From Delftia tsuruhatensis (GTDB lineage: Bacteria; Pseudomonadota; Gammaproteobacteria; Burkholderiales; Burkholderiaceae_C), in the NCBI RefSeq assembly GCF_903815225.1, contig NZ_LR813084.1:3266501-3330500 (forward strand): DNA of 64,000 nt. Direction: 5' to 3'. A program made the position numbers and the translations under genes. Under the pieces are notes generated by a model that was not told where the DNA came from, made no database searches, and saw only the letters and a list, made by a program, of their open reading frames with translations. Below are positions 1 through 9,729 of the stretch, piece by piece; the stretch's first letter is position 1, and each line of letters opens with the position of its first letter.

Positions 1-1295
<1,295 letters not shown>

Positions 1296-1491
1296 CTCTT
1301 GTCTCAGGTAGTGAAAAGGTAGGGGTCGCGCCGCAGGCCGTCGAGCCGGCTTCCGCAGGGGGAGCGGAGCCGGCGCGGCCTGACGCTGCGGGATCGCCGA
1401 GCAATGCCCCGTCGCGCCAGCATGCTGCCTCGGCGTTTTCTGCAATGCGATCCCACAATACAAAATTCTAAGCGGAACCCGCCGTATTTTT

Positions 1492-1511
1492 TAAGTCTTG
1501 TAGAAGACTTA
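1492..1511. promoter_or_regulatory. 20-nt inverted repeat upstream of icd
   Basis: TAAGTCTT-GTAG-AAGACTTA is a perfect 8-bp inverted repeat around a 4-nt spacer, about 200 bp upstream of the icd start. On the plus strand it follows a T run. It could be an operator for a regulator of the TCA-cycle gene, because I recall AAGTCTT/AAGACTT palindromes in front of TCA genes in this family; that is memory, not something shown here. The 337-bp gap 1296-1632 also holds a small hairpin (CCCTGT-TTTC-ACAGGG, 1534-1549) and no gene that I can see. Confidence 0.35.
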
Positions 1512-1632
1512 GGGTTTTACAGCGGCATTCAGGCCCTGTTTTCACAGGGAAAGCGGCTGGGGCCTCCTTGTTTTCTGCCATGTAAAAAATGCTGTGGCGC
1601 AAGGGACACGAAAGCCCCGCAGGCCCGCCCCT

Positions 1633-2583
1633 TCAAACCCACAGTCGGTACATCCAGAACGACTCATCGTGCTCGAAACGCCGCGCGAACTCGCCCGGAG
1701 AAAACCCCGTGATCTGCCGCACGGCACGGCACATATGGGCCTGGTCCGAAAATCCTTCGTCCAGGGCCAGCGCCGCCCAGTCCAGCGGCAGGCCCTGCGC
1801 GTGGCGCTGCCGCGCCGCGTGGAACAGGCTTTCGGTGCGGATGATGCCCTGCCACTGCCGCAGGGACCGGCCACTGAACAGCTTGATGCGCCGCTCCACC
1901 TGGCGCGCGCCCAGCGTGTGATGCCATTGCAGCGCCTGCATTCCCAGCCAGGCCACCCAGTGGCGCCCATGCTCGCGCAGCGAGGGCAGCACCTGGTTGC
2001 CGCCTGCCCCCACCTCGCGCCAGCGCGGCGCCAGGTGGCGCTGCAGCGCCCGCAGAGTGCTGGCATCATCCTCGGCCGCGAGCAGGGCCTGACAGAGCGC
2101 AGACCATGGCGCTCCCAGCACCTCGTGCGCCGCGGCAAATGAATCCTGCACCGCGATCACCCCGGGGCCGAACAGCTTCAGCGCGGCATCCAGGTGCAGG
2201 CAGGCCATGCCCCCGCGTCCCGGCCGGTCGGCCCAGCTTGCCGTGGATGTGGTCTGGCTGCCCGAGAGCATGACGCAGGAGGCAAAGGGCCGGCAGCCCC
2301 CCTCCCCCACCAGGCCCGCGGCCATGTCCTGGTACCAGGACAGGCACACCATGGGCGTGGCCGGAAAATGCGACAGCCGCTGGGCATCGTCCAGGGCCAC
2401 GCCCCGCGTGTCGCGGCATGCGACCGCCACCACGGCACCTTGCAGGCCCGGTGGCGCGGGATACAGCCGGGAATGCGGCTGCGGGCCCGGCCCCGCACAG
2501 CGCGGGGCCCTGGCATGCAGGGGTGGGCAGGCAGAGAAATCATTGCGCCCAGGGCACTCGGGGGTCTTCACGGCGGCGTCCAT
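1633..2583 (-). CDS. AraC-family transcriptional regulator
   Basis: A 316-residue protein with a C-terminal AraC/XylS DNA-binding domain. The second helix-turn-helix is visible in the last 60 residues (LDWAALALDEGFSDQAHMCR followed by AVRQITGFSPGEFARRF), matching the conserved GFsdqShf..FK...G.sP.efR pattern with His-Met in place of the usual Ser-His. The N-terminal two thirds have no motif I can name. The ATG at 2583 is chosen because the upstream frame is Arg/Pro-rich shadow sequence and the neighbouring P450 is divergent, leaving a short shared promoter region. The most likely target is that P450 gene; this is inferred from arrangement only. The inducer is unknown. Confidence 0.8.
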   Translation of the reverse strand: MDAAVKTPECPGRNDFSACPPLHARAPRCAGPGPQPHSRLYPAPPGLQGAVVAVACRDTRGVALDDAQRLSHFPATPMVCLSWYQDMAAGLVGEGGCRPFASCVMLSGSQTTSTASWADRPGRGGMACLHLDAALKLFGPGVIAVQDSFAAAHEVLGAPWSALCQALLAAEDDASTLRALQRHLAPRWREVGAGGNQVLPSLREHGRHWVAWLGMQALQWHHTLGARQVERRIKLFSGRSLRQWQGIIRTESLFHAARQRHAQGLPLDWAALALDEGFSDQAHMCRAVRQITGFSPGEFARRFEHDESFWMYRLWV

Positions 2584-2657
2584 GGGCCGCAGTGTAGGGC
2601 CAGCACGATGTCGGTTTGATTCAAGACGGGCGCGACCCATCCGGCGACCATGCAGCC

Positions 2658-4142
2658 ATGCATCGCCCCGAACCTCCATCCGAACTGTCCCGGCCCGCCT
2701 CTTGCGGCTGCCCCCATTCCTCCTCCCTGGAATCGAACCACACGGCCCCCGCAGACAGCCCGGGCGTTGCAGCGGCCTGGCCGCCAGGCCCGGCGACGGG
2801 GCTGACCGGCTGGACACTGCTGCGACCCATGGCGCGCGACCTGCTGGGCACACTGGCGCAATGGCGCGACGCGCATGGCGATGCCATCCACCTGCGCATC
2901 TGGCCCGAGCACCAGGTGGTCCTCACCCACCCCGACCTGGTGCGCGAACTGCTGGTCGGGCAGCACGATGCGCTGACGCGCTGGGAACACGGCATCTCGG
3001 TCTTTGCTCAACTGCATGGGCACAGCGTGCTGGTCAGCGAAGGCCATCCCTGGCGTGCCAAGCGCCAGGCCCTGCTGCCGGCCTTCTCCCCCAGGACCGT
3101 GCAGTCCCAGATCCCTGCCCTGACCGCCACCGCCGAGGCCTCGCTCCAGGGCTGGCCAGGGCAGTCCCACGACTTTCCCATGGAGCAGGCCCTGACCACG
3201 CTGACCATGGACGTGATCATGCGGCTGGTGTTCTCCGGCGCCATGGGCGAGGATGCGCGCGCCGCCGGGCAGGCCATCCGCGAAGTCAGCCACGCGACCA
3301 ACCGCGAGTTCTACTGGCCGCTGCGCTGGCCCGACTTCATGCCCTGGAAACGCGGCAAGCGCCAGGCGCTGGCCTGGCTGCGCGGCTTCATCGACCAGCA
3401 ACTCCGCGCCCGGTTGGCGCAGAAGCCGGCAAACTGGCCCGAAGACCTGCTGAGCCGCCTGCTGCGCCTGCACCAGGACGACACCCGGACATGGACGCTG
3501 CAGGCCGTGCGCGATGAGTGCATGACGGCCTTCCTGGCAGGCCACGAGACCGTGGCCAGCAGCCTGACCTGGTGGTCGTGGTGCATGGCATCCCATCCCG
3601 AAGCGCAGGAGACGGTGGCCGAAGAAGTCCGCGAGCGACTCCAGGGCCGGCCGCCCACGGCGCAGGACCTTCCGGCACTGCGCCAGCTGGACTTCAGTCT
3701 GCGGGAGGCCATGCGCCTGTATCCCGCGGCCCCCGTGCTCATCAGCCGGCGCTGCACGCGGCCCGTGCAGCTGGGGCCATGGCGCCTGCCCGCAGGCACC
3801 ATGTTCATGATCGCGCCGGGCCTCATGCAGCGCGACGCGCGCTGGTTTCCCGAACCCCATGCCTTCCGGCCGGCGCGCTTCGACGAAGCGCATCCGGACG
3901 GTGCCCCCACAGCGCCACGCGGCAGCTGGATGCCATTCGGCACAGGCCCGCGCATATGTCTGGGCCAGCATCTGGCCCAGGCCGAGATGGCGGTGGTTGC
4001 CGCCATGCTGCTCCAGCGCTGGCACCTGCACGCGACACAAGGCGCCAGCGCCCCTCGGCCCGTGCTGCAGGTCACGCTGCGGCCTCAGGAGCCTTTGCGG
4101 CTGCGTCTGGAACCGCGCGCACACGCAAAGAATCCCGGGTAA
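2658..4142 (+). CDS. Cytochrome P450
   Basis: A 494-residue soluble P450 mono-oxygenase. Motifs in order: an I-helix oxygen-binding motif A-G-H-E-T from residue 294, with Glu-Thr in place of the common Asp-Thr; the K-helix E-A-M-R at about residue 350; and the haem loop FGTGPRICLG from residue 427, so the axial thiolate is Cys434. The N-terminus has no membrane anchor. An in-frame TTG at 2616 would add 14 residues; the ATG at 2658 is preferred as it leaves room for a promoter next to the divergent araC-type gene. No ferredoxin or ferredoxin reductase gene is adjacent, so the redox partner is elsewhere. Helix I sequence recalls the CYP4/CYP102 group rather than CYP101, but the substrate cannot be told. 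Confidence 0.9.
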   Translation: MHRPEPPSELSRPASCGCPHSSSLESNHTAPADSPGVAAAWPPGPATGLTGWTLLRPMARDLLGTLAQWRDAHGDAIHLRIWPEHQVVLTHPDLVRELLVGQHDALTRWEHGISVFAQLHGHSVLVSEGHPWRAKRQALLPAFSPRTVQSQIPALTATAEASLQGWPGQSHDFPMEQALTTLTMDVIMRLVFSGAMGEDARAAGQAIREVSHATNREFYWPLRWPDFMPWKRGKRQALAWLRGFIDQQLRARLAQKPANWPEDLLSRLLRLHQDDTRTWTLQAVRDECMTAFLAGHETVASSLTWWSWCMASHPEAQETVAEEVRERLQGRPPTAQDLPALRQLDFSLREAMRLYPAAPVLISRRCTRPVQLGPWRLPAGTMFMIAPGLMQRDARWFPEPHAFRPARFDEAHPDGAPTAPRGSWMPFGTGPRICLGQHLAQAEMAVVAAMLLQRWHLHATQGASAPRPVLQVTLRPQEPLRLRLEPRAHAKNPG

Positions 4143-4255
4143 ACGCGAGGACATATTGCGCCAAGTCATCCACAAAGCACGCCAATTCCGCCAAATTGTC
4201 ACCCATCCGCATTTATCCTGTCTTTTTGAATCCCAAAGACTGGACTGGAGACGAT

Positions 4256-5665
4256 TTGAGCACCCTGGCTATCGTGATTTCCCTGGCGGGACTGATGTTC
4301 CTGGCCTACCGAGGCATTTCCGTGCTGCTGCTGGCACCGCTGATGGCCGCCGTGGCCGTGCTGCTGTCCGGCGACCTCAGCCACATGCTGCCCCTGTACA
4401 CCAGCACTTTCATGGGAGCGCTGGGCAACTACATGCTGCAATTCTTCCCCGTGTTCCTGCTGGGGGCGTTGTTCGGGCAATTGATGGCCGACTCGGGTGC
4501 CGCCACGGCGATATCGCACTGGATCATGCGCGTGCTCGGCGAGAGGCACGCCATCCTGACCGTGGTCATGGCCTGCGCGGTGCTCACCTACGGCGGCGTG
4601 TCGCTGTTCGTCGTGGCCTTTGCCATCTACCCCATCGCCAAGTCGCTGTTCCGGGCGGCGCATGTGCCCAAGCGACTGATACCTCCGACCATCGCGCTGG
4701 GCTCTTTCACCTTCACCATGACGGCGCTGCCGGGCACGCCGTCGATACAGAATGCCATCCCCATCCCCTACTACGGCACCAACGTCTTCGCGGCGCCGGG
4801 CCTGGGCATCATCGGTGGCCTGACCATGCTGGCCCTGGGCCTGTGGTGGCTGCAGTCGCGCGCGGCCCAGGCCCGCGCGGCCGGCGAAGGCTATGGCGAG
4901 CATGACGATGCCGTCGAGCAGCCAGTCCATGGCGACGGCGACCCGGCCCTGCACAGCCCCAGGGACCTGCCGCTGCTGCTGGCCCTGCTGCCGCTGGTGC
5001 TGGTGATCGCAGTCAACGCACTGCTCACCTACGGCGTGTTCCCGCAGATGGATCTCGGCTTCCTGAAGGAGCGCTTTCCCGCCGTGGACCCGGCCAAGCA
5101 GACCGGGCTGTGGGCACTGATCGTGGCCCTGGCCGTTGCCTGTGCCGCGCTGGTGCTGCTGGGCCTGGGCCGCTGGCGCAACCTCAAGGAATCGGTGAAC
5201 AAGGGCGTACTGGGCTCCATGCTGCCCATCTTCAACACCGCCTCGGAAGTGGGCTACGGCGCCGTGATCGCCGGCCTGGCGGGCTTTGCCATCATCCGCG
5301 AGGCCGTGCTCAACGTGGCGCCCCACAACCCGCTGATCTCCGAGGCCGTGGCCATGAACGTGCTGGCCGGCATCACGGGCTCGTCCTCGGGCGGACTGTC
5401 GATCGCCTTGTCCACGCTGGGCAAGGACTACCTGGCCATGGCGGCCCAGCTGGGCATCAGCCCCGAGCTGCTGCACCGCGTGGCCGTGATGGCGGCCGGC
5501 TGCTTCGACACCCTGCCCCACAGCGGCGCCATCATCACGCTGCTGTCCATCTGCGGCCTGACGCACCGCCAGTCCTACGGCAACATCGCCATCATGACCA
5601 TCGGCGCGCCGCTGCTGGCCCTGGTGCTGGTCATCACGCTGGGCACCCTGTTCGGATCATTCTGA
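4256..5665 (+). CDS. GntP-family permease
   Basis: A 469-residue inner-membrane carrier with about a dozen hydrophobic segments throughout, including LSTLAIVISLAGLMFLAYRG at the start and a GNIAIMTIGAPLLALVLVI segment near the end. The internal TALPGTPSIQNAIPIPYYGTN and AGITGSSSGGLSIAL stretches are typical of the GntP (gluconate/hydroxy acid:proton symport) family. Start: TTG at 4256, with GGAG at 4247-4250 five bases ahead; upstream in-frame sequence reads through the P450 end and is not plausible. Members transport gluconate, 3-hydroxybutyrate and related acids; with PHA genes elsewhere in the window a hydroxyacid substrate is possible but not shown. The next gene on this strand, amiE, is separated by a strong terminator. 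Confidence 0.85.
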   Translation: MSTLAIVISLAGLMFLAYRGISVLLLAPLMAAVAVLLSGDLSHMLPLYTSTFMGALGNYMLQFFPVFLLGALFGQLMADSGAATAISHWIMRVLGERHAILTVVMACAVLTYGGVSLFVVAFAIYPIAKSLFRAAHVPKRLIPPTIALGSFTFTMTALPGTPSIQNAIPIPYYGTNVFAAPGLGIIGGLTMLALGLWWLQSRAAQARAAGEGYGEHDDAVEQPVHGDGDPALHSPRDLPLLLALLPLVLVIAVNALLTYGVFPQMDLGFLKERFPAVDPAKQTGLWALIVALAVACAALVLLGLGRWRNLKESVNKGVLGSMLPIFNTASEVGYGAVIAGLAGFAIIREAVLNVAPHNPLISEAVAMNVLAGITGSSSGGLSIALSTLGKDYLAMAAQLGISPELLHRVAVMAAGCFDTLPHSGAIITLLSICGLTHRQSYGNIAIMTIGAPLLALVLVITLGTLFGSF

Positions 5666-5763
5666 TGGCGGTGCGCGCGCGGCAAATACCACGGCGCCAT
5701 GCAGGCCACAACCGGCATATGACGTATAGGCAGACAACCGGCGCGGCACAACAATGCATGCAC

Positions 5764-5837
5764 GGCGATACGACATCGCCCCGATTCATTCCCGCACCAA
5801 GCGACATCCGCTGCCAACGTTGCCAGCGATGATGTCG
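5764..5837 (+). promoter_or_regulatory. Structured leader RNA upstream of amiE (two hairpins)
   Basis: Two hairpins precede the terminator in front of amiE. Hairpin 1 is GGCGAT (5764-5769), loop ACGAC, ATCGCC (5775-5780). Hairpin 2 pairs CGACATC+CGCTG (5802-5813) with CAGCG (5824-5828) and, after a 2-nt bulge, GATGTCG (5831-5837), i.e. 12 base pairs with a 10-nt loop. In the Pseudomonas amidase operon an ANTAR protein, AmiR, acts on leader RNA ahead of a terminator; an amiR gene lies at the end of this operon. The hairpin-hairpin-terminator order fits that, but the loops are not the canonical A--G hexaloops, so the assignment is inference. The 349-bp gap 5666-6014 holds this leader and no gene. 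Confidence 0.5.
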
Positions 5838-5844
5838 GGCAACA

Positions 5845-5888
5845 AAGCCTGAACTGGTCCCCTCGCCCGGACCGGTTCGGGCTTTTTT
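5845..5888 (+). terminator. Strong intrinsic terminator, probable AmiR-controlled attenuator
   Basis: A 16-bp stem (5845-5860 pairing with 5869-5884, two G-U pairs) with an 8-nt loop, running into six T (5883-5888). It is 127 nt ahead of the amiE ATG. It can end transcription from the GntP gene; given the amiR gene and the upstream hairpins it is more likely also the attenuator that AmiR relieves when amide is present. Confidence 0.8.
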
Positions 5889-6014
5889 GTTTGCGCTCCA
5901 TGGCCGGCACCTGCCCGACGGATTTGCAGCATCCGTAGGCGAAGCCGTGCCCGTACGGGAATGCAGGGGTGGCGATGCGCAACGCCGCCCCTCAACCCCT
6001 TCAGGAGCAGCAGC

Positions 6015-7052
6015 ATGAGACACGGAGATATTTCCAGCAGCAATGATTGCGTCGGCGTGGCGGTGGTCAACTACAAGATGCCGCGCCTGCACACCCGGGC
6101 CGAGGTGCTGGACAACTGCCGCAAGATCGCCGACATGCTGGTGGGCATGAAGCGCGGCCTGCCCGGCATGGACCTGGTGATCTTTCCCGAGTACTCCACG
6201 CACGGCATCATGTACGACGCCAAGGAGATGTACGACACGGCCAGCGCCATCCCGGGTGAAGAGACCGAAATCTTCGCCGACGCCTGCCGCCGGGCCAACG
6301 TCTGGGGCGTGTTCTCCCTGACGGGCGAGCGACATGAGGAGCACCCCAACAAGGCGCCCTACAACACCCTCATCCTCATGAACAACCAGGGCGAGATCGT
6401 GCAGAAATACCGCAAGATCATGCCCTGGGTGCCCATCGAGGGCTGGTACCCGGGCGACTGCACCTATGTGAGCGAAGGCCCCAAGGGCCTGAAGATCAGC
6501 CTCATCATCTGCGACGACGGCAACTACCCCGAGATCTGGCGCGACTGCGCCATGCGTGGCGCCGAGCTGGTCGTGCGCTGCCAGGGCTACATGTACCCGG
6601 CCAAGGAGCAGCAGATCATGGTCTCCAAGGCCATGGCCTTCATGAACAACTGCTATGTGGCCGTGGCCAATGCGGCCGGCTTCGATGGCGTCTACTCCTA
6701 CTTCGGCCACTCGGCCATCATCGGCTTCGACGGCCGCACCCTGGGCGAAACCGGCGAGGAGGAAATGGGCATCCAGTACGCCGAGCTGTCCAAGCACCTG
6801 ATCCGCGACGCGCGCAAGAACGGCCAGTCGCAGAACCACCTGTTCAAGCTCGTGCACCGGGGCTATACCGGCACCATCAATTCGGGCGACGGCGACAAGG
6901 GCGTGGCCGCCTGCCCCTACAGCTTCTACAGCCAGTGGGTCAACGACCCCGAGGGCACGCGCGAGATGGTGGAGTCCTTCACACGCAGCACCGTGGGCAC
7001 GCCCGAATGCCCGATCGACGGCATTCCGCACGAGGTGCCCAGGCACCGCTGA
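6015..7052 (+). CDS. amiE: Aliphatic amidase
   Basis: Hydrolyses short aliphatic amides (acetamide, propionamide) to the acid and ammonia; nitrilase superfamily, cytoplasmic. The 345-residue product is nearly collinear with P. aeruginosa AmiE (346), starting [11 protein letters not shown]. The catalytic triad is at the same positions: Glu59 (FPEY), Lys134 (KYRK) and Cys166 ([10 protein letters not shown]). The ATG at 6015 has AGGAG at 6003-6007, seven bases upstream; an earlier in-frame ATG at 5961 falls in the leader and lacks the family N-terminus. First gene of an amiE-moxR-vwa-amiC-amiR operon, with leader and terminator upstream pointing to antitermination control. Confidence 0.97.
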   Translation: MRHGDISSSNDCVGVAVVNYKMPRLHTRAEVLDNCRKIADMLVGMKRGLPGMDLVIFPEYSTHGIMYDAKEMYDTASAIPGEETEIFADACRRANVWGVFSLTGERHEEHPNKAPYNTLILMNNQGEIVQKYRKIMPWVPIEGWYPGDCTYVSEGPKGLKISLIICDDGNYPEIWRDCAMRGAELVVRCQGYMYPAKEQQIMVSKAMAFMNNCYVAVANAAGFDGVYSYFGHSAIIGFDGRTLGETGEEEMGIQYAELSKHLIRDARKNGQSQNHLFKLVHRGYTGTINSGDGDKGVAACPYSFYSQWVNDPEGTREMVESFTRSTVGTPECPIDGIPHEVPRHR

Positions 7053-7117
7053 TCCAGGCCCCCGCCCCTTTCGCTGGCCGCCCCCCCGGCCAGCCTACCC
7101 CGATGGAAAAGCTGACG

Positions 7118-7969
7118 ATGAACCAGACCGCAAGCCCTTTGCACGCGCCGCATGTCCAGGCCGCCGATCCGCTGGCCGCCTACCGCATCCATGACGAGCC
7201 CTTCTATCGCCCCTCGGGCCGCGAGGTACAGCTGTACCGGCATGCCTACCAGCACCGATTGCCGCTGATCCTCAAGGGTCCCACGGGCTGCGGCAAGACG
7301 CGCTTCGTGGAGTACATGGCCTGGGCGCTCAAGCGCCCGCTGGTCACGCTGGCCTGCAACGAGGACATGACGGCCTCCGACCTGGTGGGCCGCTACCTGC
7401 TGGATGCCGATGGCACGGCCTGGCACGACGGCCCGCTGACCCTGGCCGTGCGCCATGGCGGCATCTGTTATCTCGACGAGGTGGTGGAGGCGCGCCAGGA
7501 CACCACGGTGGTCATCCACCCGCTGACCGACGCGCGCCGCGCCCTGCCGCTGGACAAGAAGGGGGAACTGGTGCATGCCCACCCGGACTTCCAGCTCGTG
7601 GTCTCCTACAACCCCGGCTACCAGAGCAGCGCCAAGGACATGAAGCCCTCGACGCGGCAGCGCTTCGTGGCGCTGGATTTCGACTATCCGGCACCCGACA
7701 TCGAGGCTGACATCGTGGTCCGCGAAACCGGCATCGCCCCGGACACCGCGCGCAGCCTGGTCAACCTGGCGCAGGGCACGCGCGCGCTGCGCCACCGGGG
7801 CCTGGACGAAGGCGCCTCCACGCGCATGCTGATCTACGCGGGCCTGCTGATGCGCGACGGCGTCCCGGTGCAGGACTGCTGCGACATGACCATCACGCGC
7901 GCACTGACCGACGACCCGGACACGGCCGCAGCGCTGCGCCAGCTGGTCGAAGCCGAGTTCGGCGCCTGA
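7118..7969 (+). CDS. MoxR-type AAA+ ATPase of the CbbQ/NirQ/NorQ group, in the ami operon
   Basis: A 283-residue AAA+ ATPase. Walker A is GPTGCGKT, Walker B ICYLDEV, followed by the sensor-like VVSYNPGYQ and a downstream STRQRFVALDF segment, all typical of CbbQ/NorQ proteins. These work with a VWA partner to remodel or activate a target enzyme (Rubisco, NO reductase). The next gene encodes a VWA protein, so the pair is complete. The ATG at 7118 is preferred to the one at 7103, because a GGAAAAG lies six bases before 7118 and nothing useful precedes 7103. It occupies the place of amiB, the chaperone-like ATPase gene of the P. aeruginosa amidase operon. Its client here is presumably AmiE or an associated transporter; that is inference. 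Confidence 0.88.
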   Translation: MNQTASPLHAPHVQAADPLAAYRIHDEPFYRPSGREVQLYRHAYQHRLPLILKGPTGCGKTRFVEYMAWALKRPLVTLACNEDMTASDLVGRYLLDADGTAWHDGPLTLAVRHGGICYLDEVVEARQDTTVVIHPLTDARRALPLDKKGELVHAHPDFQLVVSYNPGYQSSAKDMKPSTRQRFVALDFDYPAPDIEADIVVRETGIAPDTARSLVNLAQGTRALRHRGLDEGASTRMLIYAGLLMRDGVPVQDCCDMTITRALTDDPDTAAALRQLVEAEFGA

Positions 7970-7979
7970 GGGCCCTCCC

Positions 7980-9662
7980 ATGGTCGCCCCGCCCTCATCC
8001 GACGACACCCGCCTGCACCACTCTCTGAGCCTGCTGGCCAGCGCGCTCGCACGCCAAGACGTCACCGTGCAGCCGCTGGCACGGGCCACCCCCTCGGAGC
8101 AGGCGCTGCCGCCGCGCGCCGTGCTGGCCGGCTCACCGGCACGGCTGCTGCTGCCCGCCCAGGCGATGCGAGGGCCGCTGCATGCGGCCACCGTGGCCCA
8201 TGCCGCGGCCCACCTGCGCTACTCGCCCGCGCGCCAGGACAGCCGCGCCCTCAAGCCCATGGGCCAGGCCGTGGTCGCGGCGCTCGAAGATGCGCGCGTG
8301 GACCGGCTGCTGTGCCGCGCGCATCCCGGTGTGCGCCGCTGGTTCGAGGCCTGCATCGCGCCCGAACCCGATCCGTCCGACCTGGGCTTTGCGGCCTTCA
8401 TGGCGCGCCTGGACCGCATGCTGCTGTGGCCGGACCATGCCGATGGCAACCACTGGATCCACAAGGCACGCGGCCTGTTCGAGGACACCGCCACGCGCCA
8501 CGGCCTGGAGGACCCTGCCGCCTTCCGCGCCATCGCCTCCATCCTGGCCAACGACCTGGGCCAGATGCGCGTGCGCATGGACCCGCAGCACCACGCCGTG
8601 CCCAGCCCCTACCGCGATGACAACAGCCATCTCTGGCAGCACCCCGACTCCCCGGACCGGCAGGACGATCCGCTGGCGCTGCCGCAGGCCGGCACCGGCG
8701 CGGCACGGCCGGCATCGCCCGGCGCCACGCAAGGCGCCGATCACAGCCGGCCGCAGGACATGGAACTGGCCCGCCATCGCTATCCCGAATGGGACCACAG
8801 GCTGGAGCGCCTGAAGGCGGACTGGTGCACGGTCATCGACACCCTGCCCCAGGGCCAGAGCCCGGAGGCAGCGCCGCCCGGCAACCCGCGCAGCCCCCAT
8901 GGACGCCCCCCCATGCCCTTGCCGCGGGCACGCCAGCTCGATCGCCGCCAGCGCCTGCGCCGCCAATGGGAGGGGGACGAGCTGGACTTCAACGCCGCCA
9001 TCGAAGTCCAGGTGGACCGCCGCCTGCGGCTGCTCCCCGAACCTCGCCTGTTCCTGCGCGCGGGCAAGGGACCACGTCCCGCCAGCCTTCTGGTGCTGAT
9101 GGACGCCTCAGAATCGGTCAATGCGGTCGGCCCCCACGGCATGCGCCTGCTCGATCTGGAAAAGCAGGCCGTGCGCATGCTGGCCGAATCCCGCGTCGCG
9201 GGCATGGAGCGGCTGGCCATCCACGCCTTTTGCTCCAACACGCGCGCCGAAGTCCACTATCTGCACCTGCTGGATTTCGGCATGCCGTTCGCGGGCAGGG
9301 CCCCCGCCCTCCTGCATGCGCTGCAAGGCCGCTACTCCACCCGCCTGGGCGCCGCCCTGCGCCATGCCACCACCGTGCTGGCGGCGGAGCCCGAAGGCCA
9401 GCGCCACCTGCTGGTGCTCACCGATGGCGCACCCAGCGACATCGATGTGCACGACGTCCGCCATCTGGTCGAGGACGCGCGCCACGCCGTGCAGCAGGCC
9501 CGCTGCGCCGGCATCCGCATCAGCTGCCTGGCCGTGGACAGCCAGGCCGACAGCTACGTGCGCCACATTTTCGGCTGGCGCAACTACGGCATCGCCGACG
9601 ACGCCAGCCACCTGCCCCGGCGGCTGGCACGGATGGGCGCCCGTCTCGCCGCAGGACGCTGA
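7980..9662 (+). CDS. VWA-domain protein, NorD/CbbO-like partner of the MoxR ATPase
   Basis: A 560-residue protein whose C-terminal third (about 365-550) is a von Willebrand factor A domain. The MIDAS metal site is visible as MDASES (D-x-S-x-S) at about residue 373 and VLTDGAPSD near 480. The N-terminal half is Ala/Arg-rich with no named motif, as in NorD and CbbO. No signal peptide or membrane segment. It starts 10 bp after the ATPase stop and is followed by amiC, so it is in the same operon. Family role: adaptor that couples the AAA+ ring to a client enzyme. No Rubisco or NO reductase gene is present, so the client here would be new. Confidence 0.85.
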   Translation: MVAPPSSDDTRLHHSLSLLASALARQDVTVQPLARATPSEQALPPRAVLAGSPARLLLPAQAMRGPLHAATVAHAAAHLRYSPARQDSRALKPMGQAVVAALEDARVDRLLCRAHPGVRRWFEACIAPEPDPSDLGFAAFMARLDRMLLWPDHADGNHWIHKARGLFEDTATRHGLEDPAAFRAIASILANDLGQMRVRMDPQHHAVPSPYRDDNSHLWQHPDSPDRQDDPLALPQAGTGAARPASPGATQGADHSRPQDMELARHRYPEWDHRLERLKADWCTVIDTLPQGQSPEAAPPGNPRSPHGRPPMPLPRARQLDRRQRLRRQWEGDELDFNAAIEVQVDRRLRLLPEPRLFLRAGKGPRPASLLVLMDASESVNAVGPHGMRLLDLEKQAVRMLAESRVAGMERLAIHAFCSNTRAEVHYLHLLDFGMPFAGRAPALLHALQGRYSTRLGAALRHATTVLAAEPEGQRHLLVLTDGAPSDIDVHDVRHLVEDARHAVQQARCAGIRISCLAVDSQADSYVRHIFGWRNYGIADDASHLPRRLARMGARLAAGR

Positions 9663-9729
9663 GATGGCCCGCAACCTCGATTAACCTGGGAAACCGGAAC
9701 ACGAAGACCGCAAGCACAGGAGTCCACAC

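Noticed and set aside
2584..2657. N-terminal extension of the P450 from the TTG at 2616
   Set aside because: The extra 14 residues have no family support and would consume the divergent promoter.
7118..9662. Reading the MoxR/VWA pair as a Rubisco or NO reductase activation cassette
   Set aside because: No cbbLS or norBC gene is nearby and both genes are embedded in the ami operon.
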